This document shows positions 25,708 to 36,561 of a stretch of 64,000 nucleotides of DNA, one piece after another. Every line of letters begins with the position of its first letter. The stretch's first letter is position 1. Position numbers and translations under genes: made by a program. The notes beneath the pieces were generated by a model. The model was not told the origin of the DNA. It saw only the letters and a list, made by a program, of their open reading frames with translations, and searched no databases. Source of the stretch: Streptosporangium amethystogenes (lineage in GTDB: Bacteria; Actinomycetota; Actinomycetes; Streptosporangiales; Streptosporangiaceae); NCBI RefSeq assembly GCF_000721075.1, contig NZ_JOEQ01000014.1:62001-126000 (forward strand). Reading direction: 5' to 3'.

Positions 25708-26955
25708 TCAGGAGCCGGCTCGGGTGAGGACTTCCAGGGGATCGGCGAGGACCTGGGAGAAGGCCAGTTCGGCGGCGCCGACCAGGGTGGCGTCATCGCC
25801 GAGGGCCGAGGTACGCAGGCGCAGGTGCTCGCGGGACGGAGGCAGGGCGTCGAGGGCGAGACGGCTGCGGACCTGGGCGGCGGAGCCGAGGTAGATCTCC
25901 CTGAGCATGCCCCCGAACACCACCATCTCGGGATTGAAGATGTTGACGAGGTTGGCGACGCCCAGGCCGAGCCAGTCACCGACGCGGCTCAGCGCGGCCT
26001 GCGCGACGACGTCGCCCCGGTCGGCGGCGTCGACCACGGCGCGGACCGCGTCCCTGCCGACCTGGGGGCCGAAGCGACCCGCGGCCTCAAGAAGGGCGCG
26101 CTCGCCGACCTCCGCCTCCAGGCAGCCGAGCGAGCCGCACCCGCAGAGGCGACCCTTGTCGGGGTTGACGATCATGTGTCCGACCTCGCCGCCGAAGCCC
26201 AGGTGGCCGCCGAGCAGCTGGCCGTTGGCGATCACGCCACCGCCGATGCCGACATCGCCGTGGAGGTAGACGAGATCCCGGCAGCCGACGCCGACGCCCC
26301 GGGTCTGCTCGGCGAGGGCAGCGAGGTTGGCGTCGTTGCCGACCGTGACCGGCAGGCCGAAGGCCAGCCGGCGGGTCATCTCCTCGGCGAACGGCACGTC
26401 CTCCAGGGTCGCCATGTTGGGCCCGAACCTGATGCCCCCGTCATCGCGGCCCACGCCGCCGGCGAAGGCCGCCGCCACCCCGACGCACACCGTGTCGGGC
26501 CGGGTCCTGCGGTGCATCTGCCGGGCGAAGGCGGCGAGCGGGCCGACGATCTCCTCCAGGGAGAAGACCCCACGCCTCCGTACCGTCTCGCGGCGGTCGA
26601 GGATCGTGCCACCCAGGCCGACGCGGGCGGCGACCATCCGGTCGACGCCCACGTCGAAGGCGAACACGTAGACCCGCGCCGACTCGGGACGGACCACCAG
26701 GGAGGGGCGCCCGGCCCGGCCGGTCTCCCTGGGAAGTTCCTCCCTGACCAGGCCCGCGGCGGTCAGGTCGGCGGTGAGGGCCATGATGGTGCTGCGGTTG
26801 AGGCCCATCCGGTTGGTGAGCTCCGCCCGCGAGGTGGGGCCGCTCAGATGGACGTGGCGGAGCAGGGCGCCAAGGTTATGGCGCCTGATCTCCTCTTGGG
26901 AGGGGCCTGCCCGCATGACGAGGGATTCCTTCGGTGGATCGGAGTCGCTGATCAC
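25708..26955 (-). CDS. ROK family transcriptional regulator of the xylose-type operon
   Basis: 415 residues. An N-terminal winged helix-turn-helix (about 20-80, RRHNLGALLRHVHLSGPTSRAEL and LNRSTIMALTADL) precedes a ROK kinase-like sugar-binding domain with GVGVGCRDLVYLHGDVGIGGG and the zinc-binding GRLCGCGSLGCLE. The GTG at 26955 overlaps the permease stop by four bases, so it is the last gene of the xylF-G-H unit and is translationally coupled. Gene order matches what I remember for the Streptomyces xylFGH-ROK7B7 locus, where the ROK protein controls xylose uptake and has wider effects. Orthology is inferred from position. Confidence 0.92.
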   Translation of the reverse strand: MISDSDPPKESLVMRAGPSQEEIRRHNLGALLRHVHLSGPTSRAELTNRMGLNRSTIMALTADLTAAGLVREELPRETGRAGRPSLVVRPESARVYVFAFDVGVDRMVAARVGLGGTILDRRETVRRRGVFSLEEIVGPLAAFARQMHRRTRPDTVCVGVAAAFAGGVGRDDGGIRFGPNMATLEDVPFAEEMTRRLAFGLPVTVGNDANLAALAEQTRGVGVGCRDLVYLHGDVGIGGGVIANGQLLGGHLGFGGEVGHMIVNPDKGRLCGCGSLGCLEAEVGERALLEAAGRFGPQVGRDAVRAVVDAADRGDVVAQAALSRVGDWLGLGVANLVNIFNPEMVVFGGMLREIYLGSAAQVRSRLALDALPPSREHLRLRTSALGDDATLVGAAELAFSQVLADPLEVLTRAGS

Positions 26956-28199
26956 CTTAGACCAGTGGCGGCCGCCCGCTTGCGGGAGAGCGCGTCCACC
27001 ACGGCGGCCAGCAGCAGGACCGATCCGGTGACGATGAACTTGACGCCGGAGCTGTAGCCCATCAGGCCCATGCCGTTCTCGATGACCGCGACCACCGCAC
27101 CACCGAGAATGGCGTCGAGCACCCGGCCCTTGCCGCCGAACAGGCTGGTGCCGCCGATGACCGCGGCGCCGACCGCGTACAGCAGCACGTTGCTGCCGCC
27201 GGTGTTGGGGTCGACGGAACTGGCCCTGGAGGCGGCGATGACGCCGCCGATCGCGGCCATGGAGGAACAGATCACGAAAGCGCTGATCTTCATCCGGTCG
27301 ACGTTGATGCCCGCCCGGCGTGCGGCCTCGACGTTGCCGCCGACCGCGTACAGGTGACGTCCGTACGCCGTGCGGCGCAGCACGAACGTCAGGACCAGCA
27401 GCAGCACCACGATGATGGGCACCACGAGCGGCACGCCCGCCAGCGAGACGACCGCCGCGTTACGGCTCCGCTCGATGTTGAGGAAGTAGACGGCGAGCCC
27501 GCCGAGCAGCGCGAGGGCGCCCACCCGGACCGCGATCAGCGAGACCGGATCGGCGGTCAGCTCCCGGGCGGCGCGCTTGCGGGCGCGCAGCAGCTGGAGG
27601 CCGGCGTATCCGGCGACCCCCACGGCCAGCAGGATCCAGCCCAGCGCGGGCGGGAGGTTCTTGTTGGCGATCGCCAGGATGGTCTCGTCCCGGATGGCGA
27701 TGATGGTGCCGCCCTTGACCAGCAGCAGTACGAGCCCCTGGAAGGCCAGGAATGCGGCGAGCGTCACCACGAACGATGGGATGCCGAGTTTCGCGACGAT
27801 GGAGCCGATCCCGGTGCCGATCACCACGCCGGTGAGGATGGCCGCGCCCACCGCCACATACCAGGGCAGTCCCTGGCTGCTGAGCAGGATCGCGAGCACC
27901 GCGGCGCAGACGCCGCTGGCGAAGCCCGCCGACAGGTCGATCTCGCCGAGGAGCAGCACGAAGACCAGGCCCATGGCGATCACCGTGACCGCGGCGCCCT
28001 GAGTGAATAGGTTGGCGAAGTTTCCAGCGGTCAGGAAGGACGGCCGGAGGATGGCGAAGATCGTACAGAGCACCACGAGGCCGAACACCGCCGGCAGCGC
28101 GCCCATGTCGCCGCCGCGTACCCGCTCGGCGTAGCCGCGAACGTTGCTCCTGATCGAGGGGGCCTCGGATACGCGCTTCGGGGAAATCGTGGCGGTCAT
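26952..28199 (-). CDS. xylH: Sugar ABC transporter permease (XylH-like)
   Basis: 415 residues with about ten membrane helices, of the ribose/xylose BPD_transp_2 permease family. AMGLVFVLLLGEIDLSAG is the typical conserved membrane segment, and GVIAASRASSVDPNTGG with GAAVIGGTSLFGGKGR is the coupling region to the ATPase. An additional cytoplasmic insert (KRAARELTADPVS, about residues 205-220) is typical of XylH rather than RbsC. The ATG at 28199 overlaps the xylG stop (ATGA). It forms the pore for a pentose, probably xylose. Confidence 0.93.
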   Translation of the reverse strand: MTATISPKRVSEAPSIRSNVRGYAERVRGGDMGALPAVFGLVVLCTIFAILRPSFLTAGNFANLFTQGAAVTVIAMGLVFVLLLGEIDLSAGFASGVCAAVLAILLSSQGLPWYVAVGAAILTGVVIGTGIGSIVAKLGIPSFVVTLAAFLAFQGLVLLLVKGGTIIAIRDETILAIANKNLPPALGWILLAVGVAGYAGLQLLRARKRAARELTADPVSLIAVRVGALALLGGLAVYFLNIERSRNAAVVSLAGVPLVVPIIVVLLLVLTFVLRRTAYGRHLYAVGGNVEAARRAGINVDRMKISAFVICSSMAAIGGVIAASRASSVDPNTGGSNVLLYAVGAAVIGGTSLFGGKGRVLDAILGGAVVAVIENGMGLMGYSSGVKFIVTGSVLLLAAVVDALSRKRAAATGLR

Positions 28200-28960
28200 A
28201 CGGTGGCTCCGTTGGTGAGGCCGAGGTCCCCGCTGCGGCCGGAGGTGATCAGTTCGACGACCTGCGCGTGGGTCACGTCCGAGGTCTTGACCTGGGCCGC
28301 CATCCGGCCCAGGTAGAGGGTGGCGATCCGGTCCGACACGGCGAACACGTCGTTCATGTTGTGCGAGATCAGCACGACGGCCAGGCCCTGGTCGGCCAGA
28401 CGCCGGACCAGTTCGAGCACCTGCGCGGTCTGGGCGACGCCGAGCGCCGCGGTCGGCTCGTCGAGGATGACCACCTTGCTGTTCCACAGCACGGCCTTGG
28501 CGATGGCCACCGTCTGGCGCTGGCCACCGGAGAGACTGGCGACGAGCTGGCGGATGGACTTGACGGTCCTGACCGACAGGCTCTCCAGGGTCTTGGCGGC
28601 CATCGCCTCCATCGTGTCCTCGTCGAGGACGATGCCGCGCCGGTGCTCACGGCCCAGGAACATGTTCTGGACGATGTCGAGGTTGTCGCAGAGCGCGAGG
28701 TCCTGGTAGACGATCTCGATGCCCAGCTCGGCCGCGTCGCGCGGGCTGCCGATCCGGACAGGCCTGCCGTCGAAGAAGTACTCGCCGGAGTCGATCGGGT
28801 GGATGCCGCCGACGCACTTGACGAGTGTGGACTTGCCTGCGCCGTTGTCGCCGACCAGCGCGGTCACCTCTCCGGCATAGGCGGAGAAGGCGACGTCGTG
28901 CAGGACCTGTACGGGACCGAAGCTCTTGTCGATCCCGCGGAGTTCCAGTGCGGGGGTCAT
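28196..28960 (-). CDS. xylG: Sugar ABC transporter ATP-binding protein (XylG-like, single domain)
   Basis: 254 residues: Walker A GDNGAGKSTLVKC, signature ASLSGGQRQTVAIA, Walker B VVILDEPTAALG and a switch His in VVLISHNMND. Unlike E. coli XylG/RbsA, which carry two ATPase domains in about 500 residues, this is a single-domain form and would act as a homodimer, common for actinobacterial ATPases of this type. It is 190 bases after xylF, with a strong hairpin between, and overlaps xylH. Confidence 0.93.
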   Translation of the reverse strand: MTPALELRGIDKSFGPVQVLHDVAFSAYAGEVTALVGDNGAGKSTLVKCVGGIHPIDSGEYFFDGRPVRIGSPRDAAELGIEIVYQDLALCDNLDIVQNMFLGREHRRGIVLDEDTMEAMAAKTLESLSVRTVKSIRQLVASLSGGQRQTVAIAKAVLWNSKVVILDEPTAALGVAQTAQVLELVRRLADQGLAVVLISHNMNDVFAVSDRIATLYLGRMAAQVKTSDVTHAQVVELITSGRSGDLGLTNGATV

Positions 28961-29108
28961 GGGGTTGTGCTCCCTGTGTTCATTTCGCGCGGCGAAGCTC
29001 GCGCGGCTCGGGCGCCTGCGGGCGGTGTCCTGCCCCGTGGCCGGAATGGACGACTCACCTGCCGCGTCCCTCCGGCGTCACAGTGCGAATACGCCGCGAT
29101 GGAGCGCA

Positions 29109-29143
29109 GGGGGACGGACGGCCAGGGCGGCCCTCCGTCCCCC
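29109..29143 (-). promoter_or_regulatory. Intercistronic hairpin between xylF and xylG
   Basis: The 15-base arms 29109-29123 and 29129-29143 pair with one mismatch around a five-base loop, starting seven bases past the xylF stop. Such hairpins after solute-binding-protein genes often protect or partly terminate the message, giving more binding protein than transporter. Confidence 0.65.
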
Positions 29144-29150
29144 GCACGCC

Positions 29151-30269
29151 CTACTGGATTCCGGCCTCGGTGCACTTGTCGGCGAACTCGCCGGTGCACA
29201 GCTCGTCCTTGGTCACGAAGCCGTCGGCGACGACGTCCTTGACGCTGTCGAAGAAGATCGGCTGCGGGTCGAGGAGAACGGCGGGCACGTCGGCGCCGCT
29301 CTCGGTGTCCTTGACCGTACCGGTCGCCGCGGGCTTCTCACCCTTGGCCAGGCCGATGGCCAGCGCGGACGCCGCGTCGGCCTCCTTCTTGATCGCCTTG
29401 TAGACCGTCATGCACTGGTCACCGGCGAGAATGTTCTGCAGGCCCTGCACCGTGGCGTCCTGACCGGTGACCGGGACCTTGCCGTTCAGGCTGTTCTTCT
29501 TCAGGACCGAGATGGCCGCGTTGCCGAGACCGTCGTTGGCGGCCAGGACACCGGCGATCTTCGGCTGCTCGGTGAGCATCTGCTCGAAGATCGTGCCCGC
29601 CTGGGCGTTGTCCCAGTCGGGAACCGACTGGTCGGGACCCTTGACGTAGTCCCCCGAGTCGTACTTGGCCTTGAGCACGCCGTCATAGCCGTTCTTGAAC
29701 AGCGTGGCGTTGTTGTCGGTCGGCGAGCCGTTGAGCTCGGCGATGATCGGCTTGTCGGCCTTCTTGTCGGTCAAACACTTCACCAGGCCCTCGCCCTGCA
29801 GGGTGCCGACCTTGGTGTTGTCGAAGCTGACGTAGTAGGACGCGCCGCCGTTGAGAGTGAGGCGGTCGTAGTCGATGGTGGCCACGCCCTGCGCCTTGGC
29901 CTTGTCGAGCACGGCCTTGCCGGTGCCGCTGTCAAGGTTGACGATCATCAGAACCGTGGCGCCGTTGGTGATCATCTGGTCGGCGATGGTCTGGAACTGG
30001 GTCTTGTCACCCTGGGCGTTCTGGATGTCGTAGGCGACGCCCGCGGCCTTGAACGCCTCTTCCAGGTACTTGCGGTCCGCGGTCTCCCAGCGGGCGGAGG
30101 ACTTGCTGTCGGGGAGGATGACGCCGACCTTGCCCGCCACGGCAGCCGAACTCTCCGCGGGGGAGGCGCCGCTCGACGCGCTGGTGTCGGCATCTTCGCT
30201 CCCGCAAGCGGCGAGGCCAAGGGTCATCGCCGCGGCGGCGGCGGTAAGGCTGAGGATCCCCTTGCGCAT
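29151..30269 (-). CDS. xylF: Sugar ABC transporter substrate-binding lipoprotein (XylF-like)
   Basis: 372 residues. The N-terminus is a lipoprotein signal peptide ending in GLAACGSE, so the protein is anchored outside the membrane. The mature part is a periplasmic-binding-protein type I fold of the xylose group: VGVILPDSKSSARWE, ATIDYDRLTLNGGASYYVSFDN and GVLAANDGLGNAAI, with PVTGQDATVQGLQNI near the hinge. The ATG at 30269 follows AAAGGA. It heads the xylF-G-H-ROK unit. The 100-170 bases upstream hold several TTGTTG-rich segments that could be ROK operators. Confidence 0.94.
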   Translation of the reverse strand: MRKGILSLTAAAAAMTLGLAACGSEDADTSASSGASPAESSAAVAGKVGVILPDSKSSARWETADRKYLEEAFKAAGVAYDIQNAQGDKTQFQTIADQMITNGATVLMIVNLDSGTGKAVLDKAKAQGVATIDYDRLTLNGGASYYVSFDNTKVGTLQGEGLVKCLTDKKADKPIIAELNGSPTDNNATLFKNGYDGVLKAKYDSGDYVKGPDQSVPDWDNAQAGTIFEQMLTEQPKIAGVLAANDGLGNAAISVLKKNSLNGKVPVTGQDATVQGLQNILAGDQCMTVYKAIKKEADAASALAIGLAKGEKPAATGTVKDTESGADVPAVLLDPQPIFFDSVKDVVADGFVTKDELCTGEFADKCTEAGIQ

Positions 30270-30369
30270 GGTGCACGGGTCCTTTCTTCGAAAGTGGGGG
30301 GTAGGACGGAGGTGCGGCATGCCGAATTCGCGGGTACGGCTCTACCGGATCTCGGCTCGCCGTTCCGTT

Positions 30370-30395
30370 GAATGTTGTTTGCGGCAACGTATTCC
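30370..30395. promoter_or_regulatory. Possible ROK-regulator site upstream of xylF (weak)
   Basis: An imperfect inverted repeat GTTG...CAAC within A/T-richer sequence at 30370-30395. Two further TTGTTG elements lie near 30430 and 30525. I list it as a candidate only; there is no exact consensus match. Confidence 0.25.
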
Positions 30396-30581
30396 GCCAC
30401 CGGCCAGGAGCGCCAGACCTTCCGTGGGTAAAGTTTGTTGTGGCCGGTAACAATCCAGAAACGCGTCATTAACCCCCGCGGCCCGGCCCGGCTGTGACTC
30501 GCCAAGCGAGATGTCACCTGACCACGGTTGTTGTCACCAAACTGGAGCCGGGTTGCGCCGTGGCCTACGGCGGAGAACACC

Positions 30582-30846
30582 TCACGGTTCACGCATAACA
30601 GCCGCAAGGGCACTTGATCGTCCGAGGTCGCCGGGGATCGCGTTCATGGCTCGCCTGTTGGTTCGGCCGGCTTGGGTGAGCAAGGGAGCCCAGGTCTGCC
30701 GGAGATCGTCCGAGGTCGACTCCTCGATGATCTTCCAGGCGATGTTCAAGACCGCGGCGGCGGTACAGGGCTGTGAGACTCGGAACTGATTCCGGTGTCG
30801 GCGTACAGGCCGGAGCGCAGAAGCAGGTACGGCTAAACGGGCTCTG
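30582..30846 (-). pseudogene. Gene remnant of unknown family
   Basis: The minus strand has a coding-like open stretch with helical segments AVLNIAWKIIEESTSDD and RQTWAPLLTQAGRTNRRAMN, ending MREP at 30582. There is no good start or ribosome-binding site, and the upstream part runs into the insertion-sequence remnant. It is most likely the C-terminal end of a gene truncated by the insertion. I do not recognise the family. Confidence 0.35.
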
Positions 30847-31270
30847 TCGCTGATCTTGTGACGGAAGCAACTGGTAGTTGATCATATTCGGGGTGCATTC
30901 AGGGATCTGTTGAGGGCCTGCTCCCGCATTTGGCGGGGATCGTGGTGGAGGTCATGGAGCGGGCGGCGGGCACGATCACGCTGCATGCCCGTGTCCGCGG
31001 CGCCGAAGGGATGTGCCCGCGTTGCGGTGGAGCTTCGGGCCGGGTGCATGGCCGATACATCCGTCGTCTGGCAGACGCCGCGATCGGCGGGATGAAGACG
31101 GTGCTGGCGGTGACGGTGCGCCGCTTCAAGTGCGTGAACACCGTGTGTGAGGCGGTGACGTTTGCCGAGCAAGTGGCCGGGCTGACCAGCCCACACGCCC
31201 GCTACACGCCCGTGCTGCGCACGATGCTTATCTCGATCGCGGTGGCGATGGCCGCGCGTGCCGGGGCCCG
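30838..31270 (+). mobile_element. Truncated ISL3-family insertion sequence
   Basis: The sequence from about 30838 (GGGCTCTGTCGCTGATC) looks like the left terminal repeat of an ISL3-type element, about 50 bases before the transposase frame. Only the left end and the first third of the transposase remain; the right end, DDE domain and second terminal repeat are absent. The right boundary is near 31270, where the frame runs into the acnA terminator region. Confidence 0.6.
30882..31270 (+). pseudogene. ISL3 family transposase, N-terminal fragment
   Basis: About 125 residues are recognisable: PHLAGIVVEVMERAAG, then the ISL3 zinc finger CPRCGGASGRVHGRYIRR paired with RRFKCVNTVCEAVTFAEQ and the following helix (AGLTSPHARYTPVL). 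Full transposases of this family have about 400 or more residues with a DDE catalytic domain, none of which is here. After ARAGARPHL the frame continues into unrelated sequence and the terminator hairpin. No standard start is obvious; the frame is open from 30882. It cannot be functional. The deletion leaves the acnA terminator intact. Confidence 0.75.
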
Positions 31271-31308
31271 GCCCCACCTGCCGCTTCCGGGCGGAGACCG
31301 GGAGAACG

Positions 31309-31347
31309 AAAAAACCGCCCGGCGGGATGATGTCCCGCCGGGCGGTT
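31309..31347 (-). terminator. Strong terminator of acnA
   Basis: A perfect 13-base-pair stem (31315-31327 with 31333-31345, extended by two A-T pairs) has a five-base loop. On the minus strand it is followed by TTTTTT. It lies about 60 bases after the acnA stop. Confidence 0.85.
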
Positions 31348-31405
31348 CCTGTCTGGGGTGTCCCCCGATGTGAGCGGAGCCTGCGTGCGGCCCCGCCCCT
31401 CCTGC

Positions 31406-34177
<2,772 letters not shown>

Positions 34178-34265
34178 GGTTCGCCTCCCTCATCACCCTG
34201 ATGTCTGTCGCGCCGGCACATAGGCGCGATTGAATCCTGCCGCACCGCCGGAGCACCCCGGACTG

Positions 34266-34282
34266 TTAGGTACACCTAACCT
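34266..34282. promoter_or_regulatory. IdeR/DmdR-type iron box upstream of acnA
   Basis: TTAGGTACACCTAACCT matches 13 of the 19 positions of the DtxR/IdeR consensus as I remember it, with both outer arms (TTAGGT and CTAACCT) intact. It lies 88 bases before the acnA start codon, in the promoter region of an Fe-S enzyme gene. Confidence 0.55.
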
Positions 34283-34310
34283 CTGAGCCGCCCGTGGACC
34301 GCAACGGATG

Positions 34311-34354
34311 TCTCGACATCAAGATATCCCTCCGGGTATCTCGACATCAAATTA
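34311..34354. promoter_or_regulatory. Two TCTCGACATCAA operator-like repeats upstream of acnA
   Basis: TCTCGACATCAAGA (34311-34324) and TCTCGACATCAA (34339-34350) are 28 bases apart. Each is an imperfect dyad (TCTCGA...TCAAGA), the type bound by MarR-family proteins. I recall that the Streptomyces regulator TamR, which senses trans-aconitate and citrate, acts at the aconitase promoter; these could be its sites. That assignment is inference. Confidence 0.5.
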
Positions 34355-34367
34355 CCCCCCAGTATGA

Positions 34368-35096
34368 TCACTGCGGGACGAGGCGGAGGTACAGCAGTCC
34401 GAGAACGACGACGGAAAGTACCGGGGCGAGAAACTTCTGCTCGAAAGCGCGGCCCGTCTTGATGCCGATCTTCCACGGCAGCAGCCATTTCTGCCGCATC
34501 GGCCAGAGCACGGGACAGCCCTTCTCGGTGCAGCAGTCACCCACGACGTGGGTCAGGCATCCGATCGCGACCGCCAGTCCCAGCCAGGCGTAGCCCACAC
34601 CGTCGCTGCGAAACACCACGAACAAGCCGGCCGTCATGCCGATGTTGAGCATCGCCGAGGCGAACTTCTTGCCCGGGATGCCGATCCCGATCGCTCGCAG
34701 CGCCAGGCCGATGAGCAGGGCCACCAGAATGTCGCGGCCGATCGGATAGGCACCGGCCAGATAGTGCGCGCCGAAGCCCATGGCGGCCGCGAACACGAGC
34801 GAGTGGGTGGCGTTGCGGTGTCCGCCGGCGAGCCATGACACCGCCTTGCTCAGGCCCCAGGTGACCGGCCCGAACGTCTGCGCGATCGTCGCGCTCGGGT
34901 GGTCGAGGTCGGGCAGCATCGCGGCACCGGCGCAGATGATGGCCCCGGCGACGAACTCGGCCGGGTTGAGCGCGTTGACCATGACGCCGGTCTCCATGAA
35001 CCTCGACGTCTCGGTCAGCAGGGGCAGCGCGGCCAGTCCGGGCGCCACCCCCAGCCAGGCGATCGCGCCCGTCAGCGCGTGCGTATGCCCCATCAT
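34368..35096 (-). CDS. Metal-dependent membrane hydrolase, YdjM/DUF457-like
   Basis: 242 residues with about six hydrophobic segments. The N-terminus MMGHTHALTGAIAWLG and the following CAGAAMLPDLDHPSAT carry the His and Asp residues typical of YdjM-like (LexA-regulated, membrane-bound metal-dependent hydrolase) proteins, as does GGHRNATHSLVF. The real substrate is unknown; phospholipase-D-like and hydrolase annotations both exist for this fold. The first of two adjacent ATGs (35096) was taken; no good Shine-Dalgarno sequence precedes it. It is followed by the acnA upstream region, so its transcript would run into those sites. Confidence 0.82.
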   Translation of the reverse strand: MMGHTHALTGAIAWLGVAPGLAALPLLTETSRFMETGVMVNALNPAEFVAGAIICAGAAMLPDLDHPSATIAQTFGPVTWGLSKAVSWLAGGHRNATHSLVFAAAMGFGAHYLAGAYPIGRDILVALLIGLALRAIGIGIPGKKFASAMLNIGMTAGLFVVFRSDGVGYAWLGLAVAIGCLTHVVGDCCTEKGCPVLWPMRQKWLLPWKIGIKTGRAFEQKFLAPVLSVVVLGLLYLRLVPQ

Positions 35097-35734
35097 CGCT
35101 CAGACACCACCATCAAGATCACGCCGGGAGACTGTACGGCAAAGACCCCTCCAGGTGGAGGACCGTGCCATTTTGCACGATCGGCGTGTCGCGCGGGCGA
35201 GACGATCCCGGCGCGTGAGCACCGGTCGTTTCCACCCGCTTCCAGGATCACTCGAGGGCGACGCTCGTCCGCTTCGATCTCCCCGTCCCTTCACGAGAAG
35301 TGCCTGCCATCGGCATCTTCCTACGAATGAGGAACGGATGGAACCGTCGATCGGTGCCCGGGACGGCCCTGCCGGAGCACTCACCCGGGAAGATCGCCTT
35401 CACCCCTGCGGCCTTACCCCGGAGTCTTCGCCGAGCACTCTCCGGATCGCCTCCACGGGAGGCCGGCGGCGGGCGGGGAAAGATCGATGAGCAGGCGATG
35501 GCCTGCGGAAACGACAGACGGGACCGTTCCGCGCCGAAAGCACCCCCCAGCCCTTCCGGCGCGGAACGAATCCCGTCTACGTCCTTTGTAACGTGCAGGT
35601 CTCAGTACTTGTTCCAGAATCCGGCAAGAATTACGTGATCTGCCTCACTTACACGCTGAGCACTCGCGTGGTGACTGCGGGCCCTCCCCCAGAGAAGAAG
35701 CATATTTCATGACAAGGATTGCCATCAGAACGTT
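35097..35734. other. Long intergenic region with an orphan hairpin, no gene recognised
   Basis: About 640 bases between the YdjM-like gene and the PadR gene. Open frames are short or Arg/Pro/Ser-rich and show no family match. The main structure is the long hairpin at 35516-35578. The stretch 35580-35760 is A/T-rich and holds the PadR promoter. Confidence 0.5.
35516..35578. other. Long orphan hairpin
   Basis: Arms 35516-35536 and 35557-35578 pair over about 20 positions with a small internal mismatch (CGTTCCGCGCCG with CGGCGCGGAACG is perfect). No gene ends beside it on either strand. It could be a terminator of an unseen small RNA or a degraded gene. Confidence 0.4.
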
Positions 35735-35759
35735 CTCGATATATCTTTGAAGCATCGAG
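35735..35759. promoter_or_regulatory. Inverted repeat upstream of the PadR gene, likely operator
   Basis: CTCGAT (35735-35740) and ATCGAG (35754-35759) flank ATATCTTTGAAGC in an A/T-rich segment about 36-60 bases before the PadR start. PadR regulators usually bind A/T-rich dyads in their own promoters. Confidence 0.45.
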
Positions 35760-35795
35760 AGCGATCAAAAGACGATCGCGACATGGAGGTACGAC

Positions 35796-36554
35796 ATGAC
35801 AGCAGCGAACGCGGCGAGTGGCCCCTGGGCCGGCTTCGGCTCCCAGGAGGTCAGGCGCGAGATGAAGCGCGCGGCCAGAGAGGTGCGGCGGCGGCTGGCC
35901 GCCGGATGGCACGAGGGCGGGCCGGAGCACGGGCCGCACCAGCACCACGAGGGCGGACCGCACGAGCACCGGCACCGCGGGCACCGCGGCCCCTTCCCCG
36001 GCGGCGGGTTCCCCTGGGACTTCGGCAGGGGCGGCCGAGGTGGCCGGGGGGGCAGAGGCCCATTCGGCGGGGGGCCGCCGTTCGGACGCGGGCGCAAGGC
36101 CAAGCGCGGCGACGTCCGCGCGGCGATCCTCGCCCTGCTCACCGAGTCCCCACGGAACGGCTACCAGATCATCCAGGAGATCGAGCGGCGCAGCGAGGGT
36201 GGCTGGAAGCCCAGCCCGGGAGCGGTCTACCCGGCGTTGCAGCAGCTCACCGATGAGGGCCTGGTCCTGGCCGAGGAGAACGAGGGACGCAAGACCTTCG
36301 GCCTCACCGAGGCCGGCCGCGCCTACGTGGCCGAGCACTCCGAGGAGGTGCGCGCGCCATGGGAGGAGATGACACCCGACATCGATGACAGCACCTGGGA
36401 GCTGATGGACACGGCCCGCCAGTCGGGGTTCGCCCTACTCCAGATCCTGCAGACCGGCAGCGAGTCGCAGATCCAGCAGGCGAAGCAGACGCTGGCCGAG
36501 ACGCGCCGCAAGCTCTACCAGATCCTGGCCGACGGCGACACCGGCGAGGAGTGA
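35796..36554 (+). CDS. PadR family regulator with His/Gly-rich N-terminal arm
   Basis: 252 residues, start fixed by GGAGG. The PadR winged-helix domain occupies about residues 105-180 (KRGDVRAAILALLTESPRNGYQII and PSPGAVYPALQQLTDEGLV) and is followed by a helical C-terminus (about 195-248) for dimerisation. The first 100 residues are unusual: a basic helix, then a stretch dense in His, Gly and Arg (for example HGPHQHHEGGPHEHRHRGHRG) that looks disordered and could bind metal or nucleic acid. The DUF1707 gene follows within eight bases, so both are co-transcribed, and an inverted repeat upstream suggests autoregulation. Confidence 0.9.
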   Translation: MTAANAASGPWAGFGSQEVRREMKRAAREVRRRLAAGWHEGGPEHGPHQHHEGGPHEHRHRGHRGPFPGGGFPWDFGRGGRGGRGGRGPFGGGPPFGRGRKAKRGDVRAAILALLTESPRNGYQIIQEIERRSEGGWKPSPGAVYPALQQLTDEGLVLAEENEGRKTFGLTEAGRAYVAEHSEEVRAPWEEMTPDIDDSTWELMDTARQSGFALLQILQTGSESQIQQAKQTLAETRRKLYQILADGDTGEE

Positions 36555-36561
36555 CCCGACG

